Source of the DNA: Eubacteriales Family XIII. Incertae Sedis bacterium
Lineage (GTDB): Bacteria; Bacillota; Clostridia; Peptostreptococcales; Anaerovoracaceae
Reading direction: 5' to 3'
DNA: 10,558 bases
Assembly: GCA_031257215.1 (NCBI GenBank)
Contig: JAIRPC010000030.1
Span: forward strand, 1 to 10,558
Part shown: positions 1 through 5,951 of the stretch, in pieces
How the letters are laid out: each line of letters starts with the position of its first letter
Numbering within the stretch: position 1 is the first letter of the stretch
Position numbers and translations under genes: made by a program
The notes under the pieces: model-generated
Databases searched by the model: none
Seen by the model: the letters and a program-made list of their open reading frames with translations, nothing else
Told to the model about the DNA's origin: nothing

Positions 1-858
1 TACGACGAACAGGTCGCGACCGTCTACGACCTGCGCTTCCCGCGCATACTCATCTCCATGCTCGCGGGCGCCGCCCTCGCCGCGTCGGGCGCGCTGTTGC
101 AGGCGGTCATGAAAAACCCCGTGGCAGACCCCGGCATTATCGGCATATCGGCGGGCGCCGGATTTTTCGCGGTGGCGGTGTCGGCGCTGTTCCCCGCGCT
201 CTATTTCATGGCGCCCATGTTCGCGGTGCTCGGCGGGCTTGCCGCGTTCGCGCTCGTGTACAGCCTCGCGTGGAGCTCGGGCATCCAGCCCGTGCGCGTC
301 ATCCTCGTCGGCATAGCCGTAGGCGTCGTGTTCACGGGGCTGTCCGACGCGCTGAACTCGTTCAGCGGCGGCAACCTCTCGAACGTGGCTTCCATAGTCA
401 ACGGCAACATCACCATGAAAACCTGGCAGGACGTGCGCCTGCTGGCGTCCTACGCGCCCATAGGTCTTGCCCTCGCCGCGCTCACCGCTAGGCATTGCAA
501 CCTCATGTCGCTCGACGACAGGACAGTCCGAAGCCTTGGCGTCAACGTGGACAGGAGCCGAATAATAGTTTCGCTGATCGCGGTTGCGCTCGCGTCCGTG
601 AGCGCCGCCGTTGTGGGCGTAATAGGGTTTCTCGGCCTGTGCGCGCCGCATATCGCAAGGCTGCTCGTCGGCTCCGACCACAAGGCGCTCATTCCGTTCT
701 CCATGCTCACAGGCGCGTTCATGCTGCTGGCGGTTGACACGGTAGGCAGGACGGTGGCCGCACCCTACGAGATATCCGCAGGCATACTCATGGCGATATT
801 CGGCGGCCCGTGCTTCATCATCTTGCTGAAAAAGAAAGGAAAGGAATATGGAAATTAG
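1..858 (+). CDS. FecCD/BtuC-family iron-siderophore or haem ABC importer permease (5' truncated)
   Basis: This is the membrane-spanning subunit of a type II ABC importer, which passes haem, ferric siderophore or cobalamin from a binding lipoprotein through the cytoplasmic membrane. The frame is open from the first base; 285 residues are visible, so roughly 50 N-terminal residues of a usual 330-350 residue family member lie upstream. Family signatures are clear: LRFPR followed by a small-residue helix and the NPVADPGIIGISAGAG block near visible residues 38-53, and the GFLGLCAPHIARLLVGSDH coupling-helix region near 210-228. The final hydrophobic segment ends in a lysine-rich tail. The stop lies inside the next gene (11-base overlap), so translation is probably coupled to the ATPase. 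The substrate cannot be read from the permease; haem is inferred from the NEAT protein downstream. An ATG at 58 is internal to the conserved region and is not the true start. Confidence 0.93.
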   Translation, partial: YDEQVATVYDLRFPRILISMLAGAALAASGALLQAVMKNPVADPGIIGISAGAGFFAVAVSALFPALYFMAPMFAVLGGLAAFALVYSLAWSSGIQPVRVILVGIAVGVVFTGLSDALNSFSGGNLSNVASIVNGNITMKTWQDVRLLASYAPIGLALAALTARHCNLMSLDDRTVRSLGVNVDRSRIIVSLIAVALASVSAAVVGVIGFLGLCAPHIARLLVGSDHKALIPFSMLTGAFMLLAVDTVGRTVAAPYEISAGILMAIFGGPCFIILLKKKGKEYGN

Positions 859-1606
859 AGGGCTGTCGTTCTCTTATGGGAAAGAGAGCGTGCTGCGCGA
901 CATAGACTTCGCCGTTCCGCAGGGCAAGGTCACCACCATACTCGGCTCGAACGGCAGCGGCAAGACGACACTGTTCCACCTCATGACTAGGAATCTCGCG
1001 CCGCAGGGCGGCGAGATATTGCTCGGCGGCAAGCCCATCGGCGCGATACCGCTGAAAGAGTACGCCCGCAAGGTCGCTATCGTCGGGCAGTCCAACACGG
1101 TCAGCGCGGACATCTCGGTGGAGCGCCTGGTCGGCTACGGCAGGACACCGTTCATGTCGTTCTTCGGCGGGCACACGGAGGAGGATCGCCGCTGCATAGA
1201 ATGGGCAATGGACGTGACGGGCGTGGACGCGTATCGCGGGCAGTCGGTCATGAAGCTGTCAGGCGGCCAGCGCCAGCGCGCCTTCATAGCCATGGCCCTC
1301 GCGCAGAACACGAAGCTGCTGCTGCTCGACGAGCCGACCACATGGCTCGACATCCGCTACCAGGTGGAAATCCTGCGGCTCATCAGGCGGCTCAACAGCG
1401 AGTACGGCATAACGATAGTGATGGTGCTGCACGACATCAACCAGGCCATCAGATACAGCGACGTGATAGTGGGGCTGAAAGGCGGCAGGATAGCGTTCCA
1501 GGGCAGCCCCGAAAAAGCCCTGACGCCCGAGCGGATAGAGTCCATCTACGGCATAAGGCTGGAAATAATAAAAACGGAAGAAACCCAATACGTATTGCAA
1601 GCGTAA
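848..1606 (+). CDS. FecE/HmuV-type ABC importer ATP-binding protein
   Basis: This is the cytoplasmic ATPase that powers the FecCD-type permease encoded just upstream. It has 252 residues, the normal length for the family. All motifs are intact: Walker A GSNGSGKTT at residues 33-41, signature LSGGQRQR at 137-144, Walker B LLLLDEPT with Asp161 and Glu162, and the switch His195 in VLHDIN. The start is supported by a purine-rich AAAGGAAAGG stretch just upstream and by the 11-base overlap with the permease gene. The C-terminal region (about 210-252) is the short extension typical of siderophore/haem ATPases. Sequence alone does not separate haem, siderophore and cobalamin members; the neighbouring NEAT-domain gene favours haem. 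The gene is followed by about 113 noncoding bases containing a repeat, before the next ABC genes in the same direction. Confidence 0.95.
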   Translation: MEIRGLSFSYGKESVLRDIDFAVPQGKVTTILGSNGSGKTTLFHLMTRNLAPQGGEILLGGKPIGAIPLKEYARKVAIVGQSNTVSADISVERLVGYGRTPFMSFFGGHTEEDRRCIEWAMDVTGVDAYRGQSVMKLSGGQRQRAFIAMALAQNTKLLLLDEPTTWLDIRYQVEILRLIRRLNSEYGITIVMVLHDINQAIRYSDVIVGLKGGRIAFQGSPEKALTPERIESIYGIRLEIIKTEETQYVLQA

Positions 1607-1615
1607 CAAAGACAC

Positions 1616-1686
1616 GTCATTGCGGACAGCAGCAAAACACGGCACACCCCCGTCACCGCGAACCGCCGCAAGCGCCGCCGCAATCC
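1616..1686 (+). repeat. Degenerate GTCAYYGCGR-type dispersed repeat, copy 1 (tandem-like)
   Basis: The short gap between the importer ATPase and the CydD-like gene contains two GTCAYYGCGR cores, GTCATTGCGG at 1616-1625 and GTCACCGCGA at 1652-1661, and ends in a CCGCAATCC motif. ATTGCGG (1619-1625) is the exact reverse complement of CCGCAAT (1678-1684), so the outer ends could pair. The same core recurs at 3511 and 5712. It resembles the GTCATTGCGAGC...GCAATCC family of small palindromic repeats seen between genes in many bacterial genomes. No open frame or promoter in this gap is convincing. Confidence 0.6.
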
Positions 1687-1719
1687 GCAACCAATAACAA
1701 AGAAAGGCAACAACAACGC

Positions 1720-3585
1720 ATGTTCAACAAACGACTGATAAGCATGTCACCAGGCTCCATCAAATACATGGCGGGGAGCGCCATAGGGCAGTGGGCATCC
1801 CTGCTCGCGTATATCTGCGCCGTGTACGCCATCTGCGGCGCGCTCGCGGAGCTGGCAAATGGCGCGTGGACGGAGCGCGGCATGGCGGTCCGCCTGGCCA
1901 TAGTCTGCGCCTGCGCCGTCGCCAGGTTTTTCGCGGACAGGCTCAGCGGCCGCATGAGCTTCCTGTCGGGCGAGAAAATCAAGTCCGCGATGAGGGAGCG
2001 CATATACGCCAAGACCCTAGCGCTCGGCGCTTCGTACAAGGAGCGGGTACACACGGCCGAGGTGATACAGCTCGCGGGCGAGGGCGTCGAACAGCTCGAA
2101 GTGTATTTCAGCAAATACCTGCCGCAGCTCGCGTACAGCTGCGCCGCGCCGCTCACCCTGTTTTTCGTCCTGCTTCCTGTCAGTGCGCCCGCGTCCTCCG
2201 CGATGCTCGCCTGCGTCCCTGTTATTCCACTCGCCATTATCGGCGTATCGAAATTCGCGAAAAAGACATTCGACAGGTACTGGGGCGTCTACACCGACCT
2301 GGGCTCGGAGTTCTTGGAGAACGTGCAGGGGCTGACCACGCTGAAAATCTACCGCGCGGACGGCGAGCGGCACAGCGGCATGAACCGCCGCGCAGAGGAA
2401 TTTCGCCGCGTCACGATGAAGGTTCTCGTGATGCAGCTCGGCTCGATCACCGTGATGGATCTGATAGCCTACGGCGGCGCGGCGCTCGGCAGCATTATCG
2501 CCGTCGTCCAGTTCAGGAGCGGCGCGGTGGACGCGGGCGGCTGCCTGCTCATACTCCTGCTGTCCGCCGAATACTTCCTGCCAATGCGCCTGCTCGGCTC
2601 GTATTTCCACATAGCCATGAACGGGCTCTCCGCGGCGGGCAAGATATTCAGGCTGCTCGATACGGAGGAACACGTGGGAGGCGGCGAGAGGATAGACCCA
2701 AGCGATACCCGAATAACAATCAATGGTCTGAGCTTTTCCTACGACCAAACACCGCCGCAGCCGGACTCGGCACAAGAACCCGAAAGCGCCTACGCCCTGT
2801 ATGACGTGACCCTAGACCTCCCGCCCGCGGGCTTCACCGCCCTGGTCGGAGAGAGCGGCAGCGGCAAAAGCACCCTGTCCGCCATCCTGTCAGGCGCGAG
2901 GCGCGGCTACGGCGGCAGCATCAAGGTGGGCGGCAGGGAGCTGTCACAGGTTTCGCCGGAAAGCATTACAGGGAACATCACGCTCATCAGCGCGGGCAGC
3001 CATATCTTCAAAGGCACCGTACGCGAAAACCTGCACCCCGCCCGCAGGGGCGCCTGCGACGAGCTGCTCTGGGAGGCGCTGGACATGGTGCGGCTCTCGG
3101 ACGAGCTGAAAGGGCGCGGTGGGCTGGACATGCGGATAAGCGAAAACGCCGCCAACCTATCAGGCGGGCAGAAGCAAAGGCTTGCCATAGCGCGGGCCCT
3201 GCTGCGCGATAGCCCCGTATACATATTCGACGAGGCCACGAGCAACATAGACGCGGAGAGCGAACAGCTGATAGTGGCGGCGGCGAGAACCCTGGCAAGG
3301 ACAAGAAGCGTGCTGATGATATCGCACCGCCTGGGCAACGTGGTGGGCGCGGACATGATATACGTGCTGAAAAACGGCAAAATCCAAGAAAAAGGCAAGC
3401 ACAGCCAGCTGTTAGAACAGGAGGGCGAGTACGCCGCAATGTACCAAGAACAAGAAGATTTGGAAAAATATAAGCCTGGCTCAAATCGCGATATGCGATA
3501 CAAAAAAACCGTCATTGCGGCCCGCGAGCCGCAATCCACACGCGACAATCCCGCGAAAACGAAGCAGGAGGTGTGCCATGCGTAA
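1720..3585 (+). CDS. CydD-like ABC half-transporter (membrane domain + ATPase)
   Basis: This 621-residue protein has an N-terminal six-helix type ABC exporter membrane domain (about residues 15-320) and a C-terminal ATPase domain. The membrane domain follows CydD: the GEGVEQLEVYFSKYLPQLA block, the EFLENVQGLTTLKIYRADG coupling region, and SAEYFLPMRLLGSYFH. CydDC complexes act in cytochrome bd maturation and have been linked to thiol export and to haem. ATPase motifs are Walker A GESGSGKST (377-385), signature LSGGQKQR (480-487), Walker B VYIFDEAT with Asp504/Glu505, and switch His536. The Q-loop Gln is not seen; Ala425 occupies its place in ISAGSHIFKGT. The start at 1720 precedes the first hydrophobic stretch and has a modest AAAGG about 12 bases upstream; longer upstream readings would run through the ATPase gene in another frame. 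The last 20-odd residues are encoded by a repeat and look like a read-through tail. The stop overlaps the next gene by 8 bases, so a heterodimer with it is expected. Confidence 0.88.
   Translation: MFNKRLISMSPGSIKYMAGSAIGQWASLLAYICAVYAICGALAELANGAWTERGMAVRLAIVCACAVARFFADRLSGRMSFLSGEKIKSAMRERIYAKTLALGASYKERVHTAEVIQLAGEGVEQLEVYFSKYLPQLAYSCAAPLTLFFVLLPVSAPASSAMLACVPVIPLAIIGVSKFAKKTFDRYWGVYTDLGSEFLENVQGLTTLKIYRADGERHSGMNRRAEEFRRVTMKVLVMQLGSITVMDLIAYGGAALGSIIAVVQFRSGAVDAGGCLLILLLSAEYFLPMRLLGSYFHIAMNGLSAAGKIFRLLDTEEHVGGGERIDPSDTRITINGLSFSYDQTPPQPDSAQEPESAYALYDVTLDLPPAGFTALVGESGSGKSTLSAILSGARRGYGGSIKVGGRELSQVSPESITGNITLISAGSHIFKGTVRENLHPARRGACDELLWEALDMVRLSDELKGRGGLDMRISENAANLSGGQKQRLAIARALLRDSPVYIFDEATSNIDAESEQLIVAAARTLARTRSVLMISHRLGNVVGADMIYVLKNGKIQEKGKHSQLLEQEGEYAAMYQEQEDLEKYKPGSNRDMRYKKTVIAAREPQSTRDNPAKTKQEVCHA
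3511..3537 (+). repeat. GTCAYYGCGR-type palindromic repeat, copy 2, inside the CydD-like C-terminus
   Basis: The core GTCATTGCGG is followed by a perfect 8-base-pair stem, ATTGCGGC (3514-3521) with GCCGCAAT (3528-3535), around a 6-base loop. It lies in frame in the last part of the CydD-like gene and encodes residues of the form TVIAAREPQS, beyond the end of the normal ATPase domain. It is the most perfect of the three copies in this window. Confidence 0.65.
3566..3571 (+). promoter_or_regulatory. Ribosome binding site that fixes the CydC-like start
   Basis: AGGAGG ends 6 bases before the ATG at 3578. This favours 3578 over the in-frame ATG at 3515, which lies inside the repeat-coded tail of the previous gene. 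Confidence 0.8.
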
Positions 3586-5329
3586 TGCCGAACCCATCAG
3601 CACGCCAAAAACCGCAAGCATAGCCCTGCGCCTGCTAGGGCTCGTGCGCCCGCTCACCCTGCCCATGTGCGGCGCGGTGCTTATCGGCTCTCTCGGGCAT
3701 CTATGCACCATCTTCATCCCCGTGCTAGGCGGCTACATCCTGCTAGGCGCAATGGGGCTGCCGCAGCTCATGCCGTTCCATTTGCTGATAGCCGCAATCG
3801 CGGCCTGCGCCGTCTGCCGCAGCGTGTTCCGCTACCTGGAACAGCGCCTGAACCACTACATAGCGTTCAGGCTGCTGGCGGTCATCCGCGACAGGGTGTT
3901 CGGTGCGCTCCGCCGACTTTCGCCCGCTAGGGTAGAGGGCAGGGACAAAGGCGATCTCATATCCATGATCACCGCCGACATAGAGCTGATCGAGGTGTTC
4001 TATGCGCACACCATATCCCCTGTGCTGATAGCCGTGCTGGTCAGCGCGTCCGTGTGCGCGTTCCTCGCGTCGCTCCACCCCCTGCTCGCGCTGGCCGCGG
4101 CGGTGGCGTATTTCAGCATAGCCGCGCTGATCCCGCGCATAGGCGCGAAGGGCACGGCGGCGGCAGGCGACAGCTACCGCAAGGCGCTGGGCGAGCAGAG
4201 CGCCTTTATGCTGGACAGCCTGCGCGGGGTGGATCAGACCATACAGTACGGCGACGGCGCGGCAAGGCTCGCCCGGCTGCGCCAGCTTTCAGCGGGGCTT
4301 TCGAGAACGCAGGGGCGCATCAAGGCGGCGGAGTCCCGCAGCGCCGCGCTGAAAACCGCCGCGATATTGCTGTTCTCGGCGATGCTGTTCGCGGCGGGCT
4401 TCCTGTTGCTTCGCGCGGGGCAGCTTGATTACGCGAGCGTGCTGCTCGCGGCGGTTGCCGTGCCGGGCTCGTTCGCGCCCGTGTCCGCCGTGGCCGACCT
4501 GTCGAGCGGGCTGGTCCAGACCTTCGCCTCCGCCGCCAGGATATTCGCCCTGCTGGACGAGACGCCCGCGGTAGAGGAGGTAACGAACGGCAAGGAAGTC
4601 CCCTGCCAAGGCATGGCCTGCGAAAAAATTACTTTCGGATATAACAAGCCCGCCTCCACCAGCGTCATGGCGGGTCCGGACACGCCATCCCAAACCGCCC
4701 CAGGGCCCACCCTGCGCGAGCTGGACTTCCGCCTGCCCGAGGGCCGCATCGTCGGCATCTGCGGCGACAGCGGCTCCGGCAAATCCACGCTCTTGAAGCT
4801 CCTCATGCGGTTCTGGGACGTAGACGCGGGGCGCGTCACCATGTCGGGCGAGGACGTGAAAGGCGTGAACACCTCATGTCTGCGCGGTCTGCAAAGCTAT
4901 ATGACGCAGGAAACCCAGATGTTCAGCGGGTCGCTTCTCGATAACATCAGGCTCGCAAAGCCGAGCGCGGACATGGGCGAGGTGGTGCTCGCCTGCGAAA
5001 AAGCGTCCATCCTGCCGTTCATAGAAAGCCTGCCCGACGGGCTTGACACGCAGGTCGGGGAGCTGGGCGAAAGGCTGTCGAGCGGCGAACGCCAGCGCAT
5101 AGGCCTGGCGCGGGCGTTCCTCTCGGGTGCGCCGCTCATGCTGCTGGACGAGCCGACCAGCAACCTGGACAGCCTGAACGAAAGCGCCATATTGCGGGCG
5201 CTCTGCGAGGGCTCGGGGCGGAGCCAGACCGTCCTGCTGCTGTCGCACAGAAAATCCACCCTGCGCGTAGCGGAGGAAATATACGAAATGGAGAGCGGAG
5301 CGCTCTCGCTGAAAGACAAGGAGAAATAA
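3578..5329 (+). CDS. CydC-like ABC half-transporter (membrane domain + ATPase)
   Basis: This 583-residue protein is the probable partner of the CydD-like half-transporter. Its membrane domain (about residues 20-320) matches CydC: FRYLEQRLNHYIAFRLL, then LSPARVEGRDKGDLISMITADIE, then the FYAHTISPV segment. The ATPase domain has Walker A GDSGSGKST (396-404), Q-loop Gln444 in MTQETQMFSGS, Walker B LMLLDEPT with Asp524/Glu525 and switch His557. The signature is LSSGERQR (500-507) rather than LSGGQ, so the second glycine-loop position is Ser502 and Gln is replaced by Glu504. An insertion of low conservation (about residues 360-380) lies just before the ATPase strand leading to Walker A. The start is set by AGGAGG 6 bases upstream. 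The gene overlaps the previous one by 8 bases and is followed after 6 bases by the YbaN-like gene, so all three should be one transcript. A substrate cannot be assigned from sequence; haem, haem precursors or a thiol are the options suggested by CydDC biology and context. Confidence 0.88.
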   Translation: MRNAEPISTPKTASIALRLLGLVRPLTLPMCGAVLIGSLGHLCTIFIPVLGGYILLGAMGLPQLMPFHLLIAAIAACAVCRSVFRYLEQRLNHYIAFRLLAVIRDRVFGALRRLSPARVEGRDKGDLISMITADIELIEVFYAHTISPVLIAVLVSASVCAFLASLHPLLALAAAVAYFSIAALIPRIGAKGTAAAGDSYRKALGEQSAFMLDSLRGVDQTIQYGDGAARLARLRQLSAGLSRTQGRIKAAESRSAALKTAAILLFSAMLFAAGFLLLRAGQLDYASVLLAAVAVPGSFAPVSAVADLSSGLVQTFASAARIFALLDETPAVEEVTNGKEVPCQGMACEKITFGYNKPASTSVMAGPDTPSQTAPGPTLRELDFRLPEGRIVGICGDSGSGKSTLLKLLMRFWDVDAGRVTMSGEDVKGVNTSCLRGLQSYMTQETQMFSGSLLDNIRLAKPSADMGEVVLACEKASILPFIESLPDGLDTQVGELGERLSSGERQRIGLARAFLSGAPLMLLDEPTSNLDSLNESAILRALCEGSGRSQTVLLLSHRKSTLRVAEEIYEMESGALSLKDKEK

Positions 5330-5335
5330 AATAAC

Positions 5336-5749
5336 ATGAAATACGTATACATAGTCTGCGGCATCATATCGTTGGGGCTGGGCGCGGTCGGCGCCGTGCT
5401 GCCCCTGCTTCCGAGCGTGCCGTTCTTCCTGCTGGCGCTGTTCTGCTTCGCAAGGGGCTCAAAAAAACTGCACGACTGGTTCATGTCCACAAAGCTCTAC
5501 GAAAAACACCTGGACGGCTTCGTGCGGAAAAGGGCCATGCCGCGCAAAACCAAAGCGTGCATACTCTGCTCCGTCACCGCGCTGATGGCGATAGGCTTCA
5601 TAATGATGAAAGAAGTCCCCATCGGCAGGGCAACCCTAGCCATCATCTGGGCGCTACACGTCTATTACTTCCTGTTCAGAGTAAAAACCGAACAAAGGAA
5701 ACCGGATTCCAGTCACTGCGAGCAGGGCGAGGCGATACAGCGCAAATAA
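5336..5749 (+). CDS. YbaN/DUF454-family small inner-membrane protein
   Basis: This 137-residue protein carries the DUF454 (YbaN) signature: a glycine-rich first helix, then LPLLPSVPFFLLALFCFARG (residues 23-42) and SKKLHDWF, followed by a basic RKRAMPRKTK stretch and two more hydrophobic segments (about 76-90 and 97-113). The family is a set of membrane proteins of unknown biochemical role. A ribosome binding site AAGGAGA lies about 11 bases before the ATG, inside the 3' end of the CydC-like gene, and only 6 bases separate the two genes, so co-expression with the ABC pair is very likely. The last 20 residues or so, ending HCEQGEAIQRK, are encoded by a dispersed repeat and are probably not part of the conserved fold. 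The protein might assist the half-transporters, but that is inference from position only. Confidence 0.88.
   Translation: MKYVYIVCGIISLGLGAVGAVLPLLPSVPFFLLALFCFARGSKKLHDWFMSTKLYEKHLDGFVRKRAMPRKTKACILCSVTALMAIGFIMMKEVPIGRATLAIIWALHVYYFLFRVKTEQRKPDSSHCEQGEAIQRK
5712..5740 (+). repeat. GTCAYYGCGR-type dispersed repeat, copy 3, inside the YbaN-like C-terminus
   Basis: GTCACTGCGA (5712-5721) continues as GCAGGGCGAGGCGATACAGC, the layout of the widespread GTCATTGCGAGC...GCAATCC repeat family. It is read in a different frame from copy 2 and encodes SHCEQGEAIQ at the end of the YbaN-like protein. Palindromy is weaker than in copy 2. Confidence 0.55.
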
Positions 5750-5833
5750 CAAAATAACCGAGATTTTGTTGCCCACACGCAATCATTGAAAAACCAGCGC
5801 CAAAGCCCAGAACCACCCCAAAATAACACATAT

Positions 5834-5850
5834 TTGTTGCATGGCAACAA
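5834..5850. repeat. 17-base inverted repeat in the intergenic region
   Basis: TTGTTGC-ATG-GCAACAA is a perfect 7-base dyad with a 3-base centre, located 13 bases upstream of the putative -35 box. A related TTTTGTTGCC at 5764-5773 can also pair with the bases around 5843-5855, with a 3-base interruption. No T-tract follows on either strand, so an intrinsic terminator is not supported. It could be a regulator binding site or an RNA hairpin at the end of the upstream transcript. Confidence 0.45.
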
Positions 5851-5862
5851 CAAAACAAGGGG

Positions 5863-5891
5863 TTGCCAAAGAAACAATAGGGCAATAACAT
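5863..5891 (+). promoter_or_regulatory. Putative sigma70-type promoter for the NEAT-LRR gene
   Basis: TTGCCA (5863-5868, five of six consensus bases) is separated by exactly 17 bases from TAACAT (5886-5891, four of six). This predicts a start near 5898 and a leader of about 54 bases before the ATG at 5952. The stretch is AT-richer than the flanking genes. It would let the surface-protein gene be expressed separately from the transporter genes. Confidence 0.5.
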
Positions 5892-5901
5892 AGTAAAGTA
5901 A

Positions 5902-5917
5902 GTTAGCGTAAACTAAC
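5902..5917. promoter_or_regulatory. Candidate operator dyad just downstream of the promoter
   Basis: GTTAG-CGTAAA-CTAAC is a perfect 5-base dyad starting about 4 bases after the predicted transcription start, where a bound repressor would block initiation. TTAG/CTAA half-sites recall DtxR/IdeR-type metal regulators, but the spacing differs from the classical 19-base box, so the regulator is not assigned. Confidence 0.4.
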
Positions 5918-5935
5918 CAACGAACACACTGACAC

Positions 5936-5943
5936 TAAGGAGG
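5936..5943 (+). promoter_or_regulatory. Strong ribosome binding site of the NEAT-LRR gene
   Basis: TAAGGAGG ends 8 bases before the ATG at 5952, close to the ideal Shine-Dalgarno sequence and spacing. It is the strongest in the window together with the one at 3566, and it fixes the start just ahead of a signal peptide. Confidence 0.8.
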
Positions 5944-5951
5944 CATAATTA

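Noticed and set aside
1201..1719. Upstream extension of the CydD-like reading frame to 1201
   Set aside because: The extension overlaps the ATPase gene in another frame, is rich in Arg/Ala/His without any conserved segment, and the CydD-like similarity starts only after the ATG at 1720.
3515..3577. Earlier start for the CydC-like gene at 3515
   Set aside because: It lies inside the repeat-coded tail of the previous gene with no ribosome binding site, whereas the ATG at 3578 has AGGAGG at ideal spacing.
1720..5329. Mycobactin-type IrtAB/YbtPQ siderophore importers or a multidrug exporter pair
   Set aside because: Both fit the general fold, but several blocks in the membrane domains (GEGVEQLEVYFSKYLPQLA; RYLEQRLNHYIAFRLL) follow CydD and CydC specifically. 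The alternative is not fully excluded without a profile search.
5834..5860. Rho-independent terminator after the YbaN-like gene
   Set aside because: The 7-base stem is followed by CAAAACAAGG rather than a run of T, and the reverse strand has no suitable T-tract either.
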